In this document: positions 38,406-46,356 of the stretch, one piece after another
How positions within the stretch are numbered: the first letter of the stretch is position 1
How the letters are laid out: each line of letters opens with the position of its first letter
Source: Gammaproteobacteria bacterium
Lineage (GTDB): Bacteria; Pseudomonadota; Gammaproteobacteria; Pseudomonadales; Porticoccaceae
DNA length: 64,000 bases
Direction: 5' to 3'
Assembly: GCA_016191205.1 (NCBI GenBank)
Contig: JACPPB010000074.1
Location: forward strand, 62,001 to 126,000
Position numbers and translations under genes: made by a program
Notes under the pieces: generated by a model
Databases searched by the model: none
What the model saw: the letters and a program-made list of their open reading frames with translations, nothing else
What the model was told of the DNA's origin: nothing

Positions 38406-40556
38406 TCAATCTGTTCCAGACACCGCGGCGGCGGGCACCGGCGGTTCCGGCGAGGACGGGGATGGAGGCGACGGCGCCGGCACCGGTGCCTGCAGCAGCG
38501 TCTCGATCAATACCCCCCACGGCGAATCAGGGGCTTGTTCCCACGCGATCTGATGCAGGGCGGCAAGCGCCTGCGCATCCTCGGCGAGGAAGCGTTTGTC
38601 GCCGGTGCTGAGCGCACCGGGCCCGCCTTTCACGCAAGTCGCCAGCAGGCGTTCGCGGACGCGGTGGCGCAACGGCGTGTCGCCCCGGAGACGCGCCAAC
38701 TGCAAGTGCAGGGCGTTGGCGACCGGGCTCAGCACGGCGCGCGGGAAACCCGAGAGATTCCCGGTCACCGGGCAGCGGTAGGCGGTGAGATCGTCCAGCA
38801 CCGGTGGCGGAGCACTCTCCTCGGGCGCAAGCAGCAGACCAGCGGCGCGCAGCCGGGCACCGGCACGATAACGGCTGAGCCACACCGAGATCGGCGCGGC
38901 AAACACCAGTGGCGCCGCCACCGGCAGCGACCAGAGAAAGAAGCGCGGATCGAGCCAGTAAGCAAAACCGATCCAGGCGAGCGCGAGCAGACTGCCCGGT
39001 GCCTGGCGGATCAGGGCTTCCGACCATTGCGTTTCCCGGGTGCGATTCTGTCCGGCCCAGAGCACCTGCGTATTGAGCAGCGCCTCGGTGACGAACTGGC
39101 TGTGCGCCAGCATCCGGATCGGCGCGAGCAGCGACGACACCACGGTCTCGATCAGCAAACTGGCTGCCAGGCGCAACAGCCCGCCCATGGCGCGGCGCCG
39201 GCGGCGGTCGAGCACGACGTCGAGAAAGGCCAGCACCTTGGGGGAAAACAGCACGATCGCGGTGACGCTGACCAGCATCAGCGCCCAGTCCGGGCGCCAT
39301 TCCGGCCACAGCGGGTGCAGGGCATAGGGCTCCGGAAAATACGCCACCGGCAGCAAGGTGAGCACGGCGGTTTCCACCGTCACCGCCACCAGGAACGCAA
39401 ACCAGAGCACCGACGAACAGTAATTCATGATGCCGTTGAGGAAGGCCGCGCGATGCGCCGAGGCGAAGCCCGGACGGAACAGGAACGCGAGATGCTGCAA
39501 GTTGCCCTTGACCCAGCGCCGGTCGCGGGCGAGCTCGTCCATCAGGCTGGGCGGAGCTTCTTCATAGCTGCCGCCGAGGCCGGGCTCCAGCCAGACTTCG
39601 TACCCGGCACGGCGCAACAGCGCCGCTTCGACAAAGTCGTGGCTCAACACGGAGCCACGGAACAAACCCCAGCCGCGCAGTTGCGGCAGGCCGGCATGGG
39701 CCATGAAGGGCGCGATCCGCAGCACTGCGTTGTGGCCCCAGAAGGTGCTCTCCCCCAGTTGCAGCGCCGCCAGCCCGGCCAGAAACAGCGGTCCGTAAAG
39801 CTGCGAGCCAAATTGCTGCACGCGGGCATGAAAGGTTTTGGCGTTGGCCAGCGCGGGCGCGGTCTGCAGGATGGCGATTTCCGGGGATCGCTCCATCAGG
39901 CGCACCATGGTCACCAGCGCATCACCGGTCATGATGCTGTCGGCGTCGAGGTGGATCATGTAGCGGTAGCCGTTGCCCCAGCGCGCCAGAAAATCGCTGA
40001 TGTTGCCGGGCTTGCGCTTCACATTGAGGGTGCGGCGACGATAGTGGATGCGGCCATGGGCGCCGAGTTCTTCGCACAGCTCGAACCAGGCCTCGCGCTC
40101 CGCCAGCCACATCTCGGGATCGCGGCTGTCGGAGAGAATGAAAAACTCGAAATGCGCCAGCTCGCCGGTTTGCGCCAGACTCCGGTAGGTCGCGCGCAGA
40201 CCCGCGAAGCTGCGCTCGACCTCCTCGTGATAAATGGGGAACAGGACGGCGGTCGATGCCAGCGGCGTCGCCGCCAGGGTCGCGGCGTCCGTCCGCCGCA
40301 ACGGACTCAGCCGGTCGCCCCCCAGACGCCGCAGCGCGAAACCGTACAGGGCAATCCAGAACCCGGCGGTGATCCCGGTGAACAGAAAACAGAACAGCAC
40401 CAGGATGCACACTTCCAGCGACTTGCCGCCGTGGTAGGGCAGTACCTGCCGCATGCTCCAGCCGGCCGCCGCGACCGACGCCAGCACCAGGCACAGAAAC
40501 AGGGTGCGCCGCCAGCGCGCGCGCGCCTGCCACCGGAACCGCGCCGATTCAGTCAT
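38406..40556 (-). CDS. opgH: Glucans biosynthesis glucosyltransferase OpgH (MdoH)
   Basis: Membrane glucosyltransferase that makes the linear beta-1,2-glucan backbone of osmoregulated periplasmic glucans. Motifs are HLDADSIMTGD, VLSHDFVEAALLRRAGYE and RDRRWVKGNLQ (QxxRW-like) in the GT2 core, with at least five helices. The protein is 716 residues and lacks the cytoplasmic N-terminal extension of about 135 residues found in the 847-residue E. coli OpgH, where that part also binds FtsZ. It overlaps the small gene upstream by 8 bases. Confidence 0.93.
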   Translation of the reverse strand: MTESARFRWQARARWRRTLFLCLVLASVAAAGWSMRQVLPYHGGKSLEVCILVLFCFLFTGITAGFWIALYGFALRRLGGDRLSPLRRTDAATLAATPLASTAVLFPIYHEEVERSFAGLRATYRSLAQTGELAHFEFFILSDSRDPEMWLAEREAWFELCEELGAHGRIHYRRRTLNVKRKPGNISDFLARWGNGYRYMIHLDADSIMTGDALVTMVRLMERSPEIAILQTAPALANAKTFHARVQQFGSQLYGPLFLAGLAALQLGESTFWGHNAVLRIAPFMAHAGLPQLRGWGLFRGSVLSHDFVEAALLRRAGYEVWLEPGLGGSYEEAPPSLMDELARDRRWVKGNLQHLAFLFRPGFASAHRAAFLNGIMNYCSSVLWFAFLVAVTVETAVLTLLPVAYFPEPYALHPLWPEWRPDWALMLVSVTAIVLFSPKVLAFLDVVLDRRRRRAMGGLLRLAASLLIETVVSSLLAPIRMLAHSQFVTEALLNTQVLWAGQNRTRETQWSEALIRQAPGSLLALAWIGFAYWLDPRFFLWSLPVAAPLVFAAPISVWLSRYRAGARLRAAGLLLAPEESAPPPVLDDLTAYRCPVTGNLSGFPRAVLSPVANALHLQLARLRGDTPLRHRVRERLLATCVKGGPGALSTGDKRFLAEDAQALAALHQIAWEQAPDSPWGVLIETLLQAPVPAPSPPSPSSPEPPVPAAAVSGTD

Positions 40557-40869
40557 GGGCAGTGTCCGACACCGGGCGGCGTTGGGCTTGGCTTGCGAAA
40601 TGCGGCCCGGTCGGCGCCGGCGCCGCGGTTACCGCGACCGGACGGCGGCCACTCCAGGCCGGGTCGCCGAGGATCTGACGTCGCCAGGCGCGCAGATCGG
40701 GACCGCCGTGCGCGGCCAGCGTTACCTGTAGCCGCGACACCGCGCCGGCCGCCTGCTGCGGAGCCACCCCGGCGAGGCGCAGGTAGCCGTAGACGCGCAG
40801 CAAGGGGAGAAATTCCGGTTCAAACAGCAACTGGACGGGTGGCGAAGCGGTGGCTGGCGACATCGGCAA
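40549..40869 (-). CDS. Small hypothetical protein between opgG and opgH
   Basis: A 106-residue reading frame starting MPMSPATASPPVQLLFEPEF. No family is recognised. It has a short helical-looking LLRVYGYLRLAGVAPQQ part and a C-terminal region rich in Pro, Arg and Ala. It fits tightly between opgG (1 base) and opgH (8-base overlap) on the same strand, and the coding appears maintained, so it is more than a chance frame. It could take the place of the missing OpgH N-terminal region, but there is no evidence beyond position. Confidence 0.6.
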   Translation of the reverse strand: MPMSPATASPPVQLLFEPEFLPLLRVYGYLRLAGVAPQQAAGAVSRLQVTLAAHGGPDLRAWRRQILGDPAWSGRRPVAVTAAPAPTGPHFASQAQRRPVSDTAHD

Positions 40870-40870
40870 C

Positions 40871-42439
40871 TCAGGGCGTCAGGGAGTTGGCGAACGGCAG
40901 ATGATAGCTCCAGGTCTCGCTCAGGGTGTCGTCGCCCAGATGCAGGAAGGCCCGCATTTCCATACCGGACTCGGGTTCGGGGCTGGCGACAAAGACCAGT
41001 CGCCAGCGGTCCGGCACCGGCAGGTATTCCACATATTGTTCGAGGACCTTGCCGCCAGCCACGCTGACATTGCCCGCCACGGGCGCATCGCGACCCTTGA
41101 TCTTGCCGAGTCCACCGCCGGCGAAATCGATCACGAAGCGATAGGCACCCGCTGGCGGATGCCGACCCTGTGCGCCACTCGGCCGGCCGACGAGGGTATT
41201 CACAACAGTGGCGAGCGCGCTGTCGGGCTCGGGTCTGGCGCCCAGAAAGAGGTCATAATCAAGGGCAATACGCTGACCGGCGGGCACCGCCTTGTCGGGA
41301 CTCCAGAACGCCACCATGTTGTCGTTGGTCTCGTCCGGGGAGGGAATTTCCACCAGCACGATACGCCCCGGCCCGGTGGGTTGCCGCAAGGTCACCCAAG
41401 CCCCGGGACGCAGCTGATAATTGGCGTCGCCGTCCTCGTAGGCGTCAAATCGGCGATCCCGCTGCAGCAGCCCGAAGCCCTTCGCGTTATTCACGGTAAA
41501 GCTGTACAACTCAGGCGTACGCGGATTCAGCAGCGGACGCCAAAGCCATTCGCCGCCGCCGTCGTTCACCAGCAGGCCGTCGCTGTGATGCATTTCGGGC
41601 CGCCACTGCCCGAGCGGGCGGGCGGTATTTTCGCCGTAGAAAAACATGCTGGTCAGAGGCGCCAGGCCCAGCATGGTGACCGGCTTGCGGGTAAAGATCT
41701 CGGCCCGCACGCTGATTCGGGTCGTTTCGCCCGGCGTCACGGTGAACTCGTAACCACCGGTGACACTCGGCCCCTCGAGCAGCGCAAAAACCTTCATGCT
41801 GGTTGCGGTCGTGCGTGGCTGCTCCAGCCAGAATTCGCTGAACAGCGGAAACTCTTCACCGCCCGGCAAACCGGTGTCGATCGCCAGCCCACGCGCCCAC
41901 AAGCCGGGTACGCCACCTTTGCCGACACCGCGAAAATAGCTCGCACCGCTGAACTCGACCACGGGCTCCGGCTCGCCGGCACGGTTGATAGGGTATTCCA
42001 GACGCAGACCGGCATAACCCAGATCCGGGGGAATCCGTTTCCCCAGGTCGGGGTCGCCAAAGCCAAACTGCTCGCGGTCGAAGGGTATTTCGCGCACCCC
42101 TGCGGCCGTGACCAGACGGATTTTTACCGGGTAGCGATGATGCCGCGCGGGTGCGATGAAGGACACCTGAAACAACGCGTTGTTGGCCCGCCACAGGCGG
42201 CGCTCGGGCAGGAAGCGGAACAACCGCGCCTGCTCGTAAGACAGGTCCTGGAGAAAGGCCGGGATTTCCGCGGGCGTCCGATAGGGCTCGGTGGCGCGCT
42301 GTTTGGCCAGCGCCGCGACATCGCGCAGCTCTACAGCCCGGGCCGGCGCCAGCCCGATGCACAGCAGCAATAGCGCGAATAGCGCGCCTGCGGCGGCGCG
42401 GAGCAGAATGAATTTCCGGATTTTGGGCAAGCTGTTCAA
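40871..42439 (-). CDS. opgG: Glucans biosynthesis protein OpgG (MdoG)
   Basis: Periplasmic protein needed for glucan release or branching. The 522 residues have a classical signal peptide (AAAGALFALLLLCIGLAPARA, cleavage after about residue 35), then the OpgG fold with VEFSGASYFRGVGKGGVPGLW and PEMHHSDGLLVNDGGGEWLWRPL (in two parts). It is read divergently from opgD and upstream of the small gene and opgH on the same strand, so opgG-(small)-opgH form an operon. Confidence 0.95.
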   Translation of the reverse strand: MNSLPKIRKFILLRAAAGALFALLLLCIGLAPARAVELRDVAALAKQRATEPYRTPAEIPAFLQDLSYEQARLFRFLPERRLWRANNALFQVSFIAPARHHRYPVKIRLVTAAGVREIPFDREQFGFGDPDLGKRIPPDLGYAGLRLEYPINRAGEPEPVVEFSGASYFRGVGKGGVPGLWARGLAIDTGLPGGEEFPLFSEFWLEQPRTTATSMKVFALLEGPSVTGGYEFTVTPGETTRISVRAEIFTRKPVTMLGLAPLTSMFFYGENTARPLGQWRPEMHHSDGLLVNDGGGEWLWRPLLNPRTPELYSFTVNNAKGFGLLQRDRRFDAYEDGDANYQLRPGAWVTLRQPTGPGRIVLVEIPSPDETNDNMVAFWSPDKAVPAGQRIALDYDLFLGARPEPDSALATVVNTLVGRPSGAQGRHPPAGAYRFVIDFAGGGLGKIKGRDAPVAGNVSVAGGKVLEQYVEYLPVPDRWRLVFVASPEPESGMEMRAFLHLGDDTLSETWSYHLPFANSLTP

Positions 42440-42802
42440 CGCAATCGCTGCAGGCCGGGCTGTTGTCGGGACCCACTCGGGATTCGGGTGGTGGGAGTTT
42501 GGAGTTTATGCCGTCCAGCATCGGCCGGAGCGCCGCGAATTGTAATGGACTTCACCGGCGGCGGACATGCGCTGACGCCGCTTTTGCGCATCGCCCCCCG
42601 CGGAAGCGCAAAAATGTGCCCCGCCCACCCCGGAAAACGCTTGCCCGTTGCGCGCCGAACCTTTACTTTTGCCCGCTTTGGGCGCCCCGCCGCTGCCCTG
42701 CGGGCGTCGCGAGGCGACTGCGGCAATGACCCTTCGCGCCCGAGTGCCCGAAATCCGATGTCCCGAATCAGAACGTCCAGAACCCCGAATGAGGAGTCAC
42801 CC
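42440..42802. promoter_or_regulatory. Divergent opgG-opgD control region
   Basis: This 363-base region separates the two periplasmic glucan genes and should hold promoters for both. TTTTGCGC (42582-42589) and GCGCAAAA (42606-42613) form an 8-base inverted repeat 16 bases apart, a candidate operator. I could not identify a convincing -35/-10 pair for either gene. The opgD frame is open back to 42488, but this is probably a GC-rich artefact. Confidence 0.4.
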
Positions 42803-44395
42803 TTGAGTGCAGTTGATCGCAGCCGGCGCACGTTTCTGCAATGCCTGATCCTGACCGGCGCCGTTATCGCCGGGCTGGGCACGGACGCGGCCCAGGCCGC
42901 CGCGAAACATCTCGAATTCGGTCCCGCGCGGGCCTTCAGTTTCGACGGGCTGATTCAGACCGCGCGCGACAACGCCGCCAAACCCTATCAGGAACCGCCG
43001 CGGCCGGGCGCCGAGGTGGTGGCCAAAATCGACTACGACGAACACGGCCAGATCCGCTATCGACCCGAGCTCGCGCTGGACGCCAACGGCCCTGGCGCCT
43101 ATCCGGTAACCTTTTTCCACCTCGGCAAGTGGTTCCAGCAGCCGATGCGCGCCTACGCGGTGGACCAGGGCAAGGCGCGCGAGATCCGCTATCGCCGCGA
43201 CTACTTTTCGATGCCGAAGGATAACCCCGCCCAGCACATGCCGGACGACGCCGGGTTTGCCGGATTCCGGCTGCACGAATCCCGACTGCGGGATGACTGG
43301 CGCACCCAGGACTGGGTGGCGTTTCTGGGCGCGTCCTACTTCCGCACCATCGGCGCTCTGGGGCAATACGGCCTCTCGGCACGCGGCATCGCGCTCGACA
43401 CCGCGGTCGCCGGCCCCGAAGAGTTTCCCATGTTCCGCGAGTTTTACCTCGAACCGGCCGCGTCCACCGAAGAGCCAATGCGGATCTACGCCCTCCTCGA
43501 CGGCCCCGGCATTACCGGCGCGTACCGCTTCGATCTGTACCGCAAAACCGGTGTGGTCATCGAAGTGGACTGCCGGCTGTTTCTGCGCCGCGACGTCATG
43601 CGGCTGGGCATCGCGCCGCTGACCTCGATGTTCTGGTTCGGCGAACACGGCCGCGACCGCGACCTCGACTGGCGTCCCGAAGTGCACGATTCCGACGGTC
43701 TGGCCATGTGGAATGGTGCCGGCGAACGCATCTGGCGGCCGCTGCGCAACCCGCCCTACCCCACCGCTGTCAGCTTTTCGGATTTCAATCCGCGCGGCTT
43801 CGGTTTCATGCAGCGCGACCGGAATTTCGACCACTACCTCGACGGCGTGCTCTACGACCGCCGCCCGAGCCTGTGGATCGAGCCGCTGGGCAACTGGGGC
43901 GAGGGTTCGGTGCAGCTGGTGGAACTACCCACCGACGACGAGATTCACGACAACATGGTCGCCATGTGGGTGCCGGCGGGCGCCGCCAAAAAGGGCGCCG
44001 AATACAGCTTCCGCTACCGCATGCACTGGCTCGCGGACGAACCCTATCCCGCGCCCAACCTGGCGCAGGTGGTGTCGACCCGCAGCGGTCGCGGCGGCGA
44101 ACCTGGCACCATTCGCAAGCCCGGCATCGTGCGCTATGTGGTCGAATTCGCCGGCGGCGAGCTCCCCGGACTCGCCAAGACGGCGAAGATCGACGCTGTG
44201 GTCACCAGCTCGACGGGGCAGGACAAGATACTGCTCGCCCGCGCCGAACCCGTTCCCACCACGGATCGCTGGCGGGTGCAGTTCGACCTGGCGGTGAATC
44301 CCGGCGAGGCCGTCGATCTGCGCCTGTTCCTGCGCCAGGGCGACCGCGCGCTCAGCGAAACCTGGCTGTTCCAGCACCTGACCGCCGCCCACTGA
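42803..44395 (+). CDS. opgD: Glucans biosynthesis protein OpgD (MdoD-like), Tat-exported
   Basis: Paralogue of OpgG that controls glucan structure in the periplasm. The TTG at 42803, with GAGGAG seven bases upstream, gives 530 residues. The N-terminus MSAVDRSRRTFLQCLIL is a twin-arginine signal followed by a hydrophobic stretch, as in E. coli OpgD. The OpgG/D domain shows VAFLGASYFRTIGALGQYGLS and RPEVHDSDGLAMWNGAGERIW (in parts). An ATG at 42758 in the same frame is possible but has no ribosome site. Confidence 0.9.
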   Translation: MSAVDRSRRTFLQCLILTGAVIAGLGTDAAQAAAKHLEFGPARAFSFDGLIQTARDNAAKPYQEPPRPGAEVVAKIDYDEHGQIRYRPELALDANGPGAYPVTFFHLGKWFQQPMRAYAVDQGKAREIRYRRDYFSMPKDNPAQHMPDDAGFAGFRLHESRLRDDWRTQDWVAFLGASYFRTIGALGQYGLSARGIALDTAVAGPEEFPMFREFYLEPAASTEEPMRIYALLDGPGITGAYRFDLYRKTGVVIEVDCRLFLRRDVMRLGIAPLTSMFWFGEHGRDRDLDWRPEVHDSDGLAMWNGAGERIWRPLRNPPYPTAVSFSDFNPRGFGFMQRDRNFDHYLDGVLYDRRPSLWIEPLGNWGEGSVQLVELPTDDEIHDNMVAMWVPAGAAKKGAEYSFRYRMHWLADEPYPAPNLAQVVSTRSGRGGEPGTIRKPGIVRYVVEFAGGELPGLAKTAKIDAVVTSSTGQDKILLARAEPVPTTDRWRVQFDLAVNPGEAVDLRLFLRQGDRALSETWLFQHLTAAH

Positions 44396-44562
44396 GGGCG
44401 GCGTGATTTGCCGAAGTATCGGCGCCACGCCGGCGGTGGTGAGGCGGTGAGCACATTGTCGTCGCCGCCGAACCACTGACGGGCAGCTGAACAACCGCGG
44501 CGACAACCACCTCCGGCGACCGGAGCGCGCGGAGACATGGGCTACAATCCATTGTCCCCGCA

Positions 44563-46353
44563 GTGAAGACGCTGAGCATGGCCGTCGCGATCGCGCCCGA
44601 ACAGGTTCTGGACCTGACCCTGGCACTGGAACACCTGGTAGCCGCCGGCCTCGTCGCGCGCGGGGACGCCAACCGGCTCGCGGGAGACAGTCGCACCCGC
44701 GAGCAGTCGCTTCAGCACCCGTTGATCTATATCGCCGGCCAGCAGATCGGCAATGCCGCCCGGCCCGGCCGGGTACTGGATCTTGAAACCCTGACCCAGT
44801 GGCTCGGCGAAGCCGCGCAATTGCCGGTGCTGCGCATCGACCCGCTCAAGGTCAAGGTCGCGGAAGTGGCGCGGGTGATGTCGTTCGAGTTCGCCAAGCG
44901 CCACGGCATCCTGTGTGTCGAAGCGGGCGCCGAGGAGCTCATCGTGGCCACGGCGCAGCCCTTCGTCACCACCTGGGTCTCGGGACTCGAACAGGCCAGC
45001 CGCAAACGCATCAAACGGGTGGTGGCCAACCCCGCCGATATCGAGAAATACACGCTCGAGTTCTACACCCTGTCGCGCTCGGTATCCGGCGCCGGCACCG
45101 CGATGCGCGGCACCCGTCCCGCGCTCGGCAATTTCGAGCAGTTGCTGGAACTTGGCTCCCTCAAGGACCCGGACGCCCAGGATCAGCACATCGTCAACAT
45201 CGTCGACTGGCTGTTGCAATACGCCTTCGACCAGCGCGCCAGCGACATCCACATCGAACCGCGCCGCGAACTCGGCAAGGTCCGCTTCCGCATCGACGGC
45301 GTGCTGCACCCGGTGTATGAACTTCCGGCCCAGGTGCTGAGCGCCGTCACCAGCCGCCTGAAAATCCTCGGGCGCATGAACGTGGCCGAAAAGCGCAAGC
45401 CCCAGGATGGCCGGGTCAAGACCCGCACCCCCGCCGGCGGCGAAGTGGAACTGCGTCTCTCGACCCTGCCCACGGCCTTCGGCGAAAAACTGGTGATCCG
45501 CATTTTCGATCCCGAAGTGCTGCTGCGCAGCTTCATCGAGCTCGGCCTGAGCGGCGAAGACTATCAGCGCTGGCAGGGCATGATCGGCCAGCCCAACGGC
45601 ATCGTGCTGGTCACCGGCCCCACCGGCTCGGGCAAGACCACGACGCTCTATTCCACGCTGAAACAGCTCGCCACCGAGGAAGTGAACGTCAGCACGGTGG
45701 AAGACCCCATCGAAATGGTCGAGGACAGCTTCAACCAGACCCAGGTGCAGCCGCAGATCAACTTCAGCTTTGCCGAGGGCGTGCGCACCCTGATGCGCCA
45801 GGACCCGGACATCATCATGGTGGGCGAGATCCGCGACCTCGCAACGGCGGAAATGGCCATTCAGGCCGCCCTCACCGGCCACCTGGTGCTGTCCGCCCTG
45901 CACACCAACGACGCGCCCACCGCCATCACCCGGCTGCTCGATCTGGGGGTGCCGGCGCATCTGCTCAAGGTGACCCTGAACGGTGTCATGGCGCAGCGCC
46001 TGGTGCGCACCCTGTGCCCCCACTGCGCGCGCAAAACGCCAGTGGACGTGGCCGCCTGGAATGCGCTGGTGCAGCCCTGGAAAGCGCCGCCTCCGGCCCA
46101 GTTCGCCGAACCCGGCGGCTGCCTGGAATGTCGCGATACCGGCTATCTGGGGCGTCAGGGCATCTACGAAATCATGCTCATCAGCGAAACCCTCAAGCCG
46201 TTGATCGGCGAGCAGTGCGACATCTCCGCCCTGCGCCTGCAAGCCATGCGCGAAGGCATGCGCACCCTGCGTCTGTCGGGCGCGCAGAAAGTCGGCGCGG
46301 GGATCACCTCGGTGGCGGAAGTGATGCGGGTGGCGCCCGATATGGGGCGTTAG
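44563..46353 (+). CDS. Orphan GspE/PilB-family secretion/pilus ATPase
   Basis: A hexameric-type traffic ATPase. The 596-residue protein has an N-terminal T2SSE_N-like domain (LVARGDANRLAG...), then Walker A VTGPTGSGKTTTLYSTL, the Asp box, Walker B DPDIIMVGEIRDLATAEMA and the His box LVLSALHTNDAPTAI. A tetra-cysteine zinc module (CPHC...CLEC) follows. The start may be the GTG at 44563 or the ATG at 44578. No pilin, secretin or inner-membrane platform gene is nearby, so the partner system lies elsewhere. Confidence 0.9.
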   Translation: MKTLSMAVAIAPEQVLDLTLALEHLVAAGLVARGDANRLAGDSRTREQSLQHPLIYIAGQQIGNAARPGRVLDLETLTQWLGEAAQLPVLRIDPLKVKVAEVARVMSFEFAKRHGILCVEAGAEELIVATAQPFVTTWVSGLEQASRKRIKRVVANPADIEKYTLEFYTLSRSVSGAGTAMRGTRPALGNFEQLLELGSLKDPDAQDQHIVNIVDWLLQYAFDQRASDIHIEPRRELGKVRFRIDGVLHPVYELPAQVLSAVTSRLKILGRMNVAEKRKPQDGRVKTRTPAGGEVELRLSTLPTAFGEKLVIRIFDPEVLLRSFIELGLSGEDYQRWQGMIGQPNGIVLVTGPTGSGKTTTLYSTLKQLATEEVNVSTVEDPIEMVEDSFNQTQVQPQINFSFAEGVRTLMRQDPDIIMVGEIRDLATAEMAIQAALTGHLVLSALHTNDAPTAITRLLDLGVPAHLLKVTLNGVMAQRLVRTLCPHCARKTPVDVAAWNALVQPWKAPPPAQFAEPGGCLECRDTGYLGRQGIYEIMLISETLKPLIGEQCDISALRLQAMREGMRTLRLSGAQKVGAGITSVAEVMRVAPDMGR

Positions 46354-46356
46354 CCG

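Noticed and set aside
42488..42802. N-terminal extension of opgD by 105 codons
   Set aside because: It would place the twin-arginine signal deep inside the protein. The TTG at 42803 has a good ribosome site.
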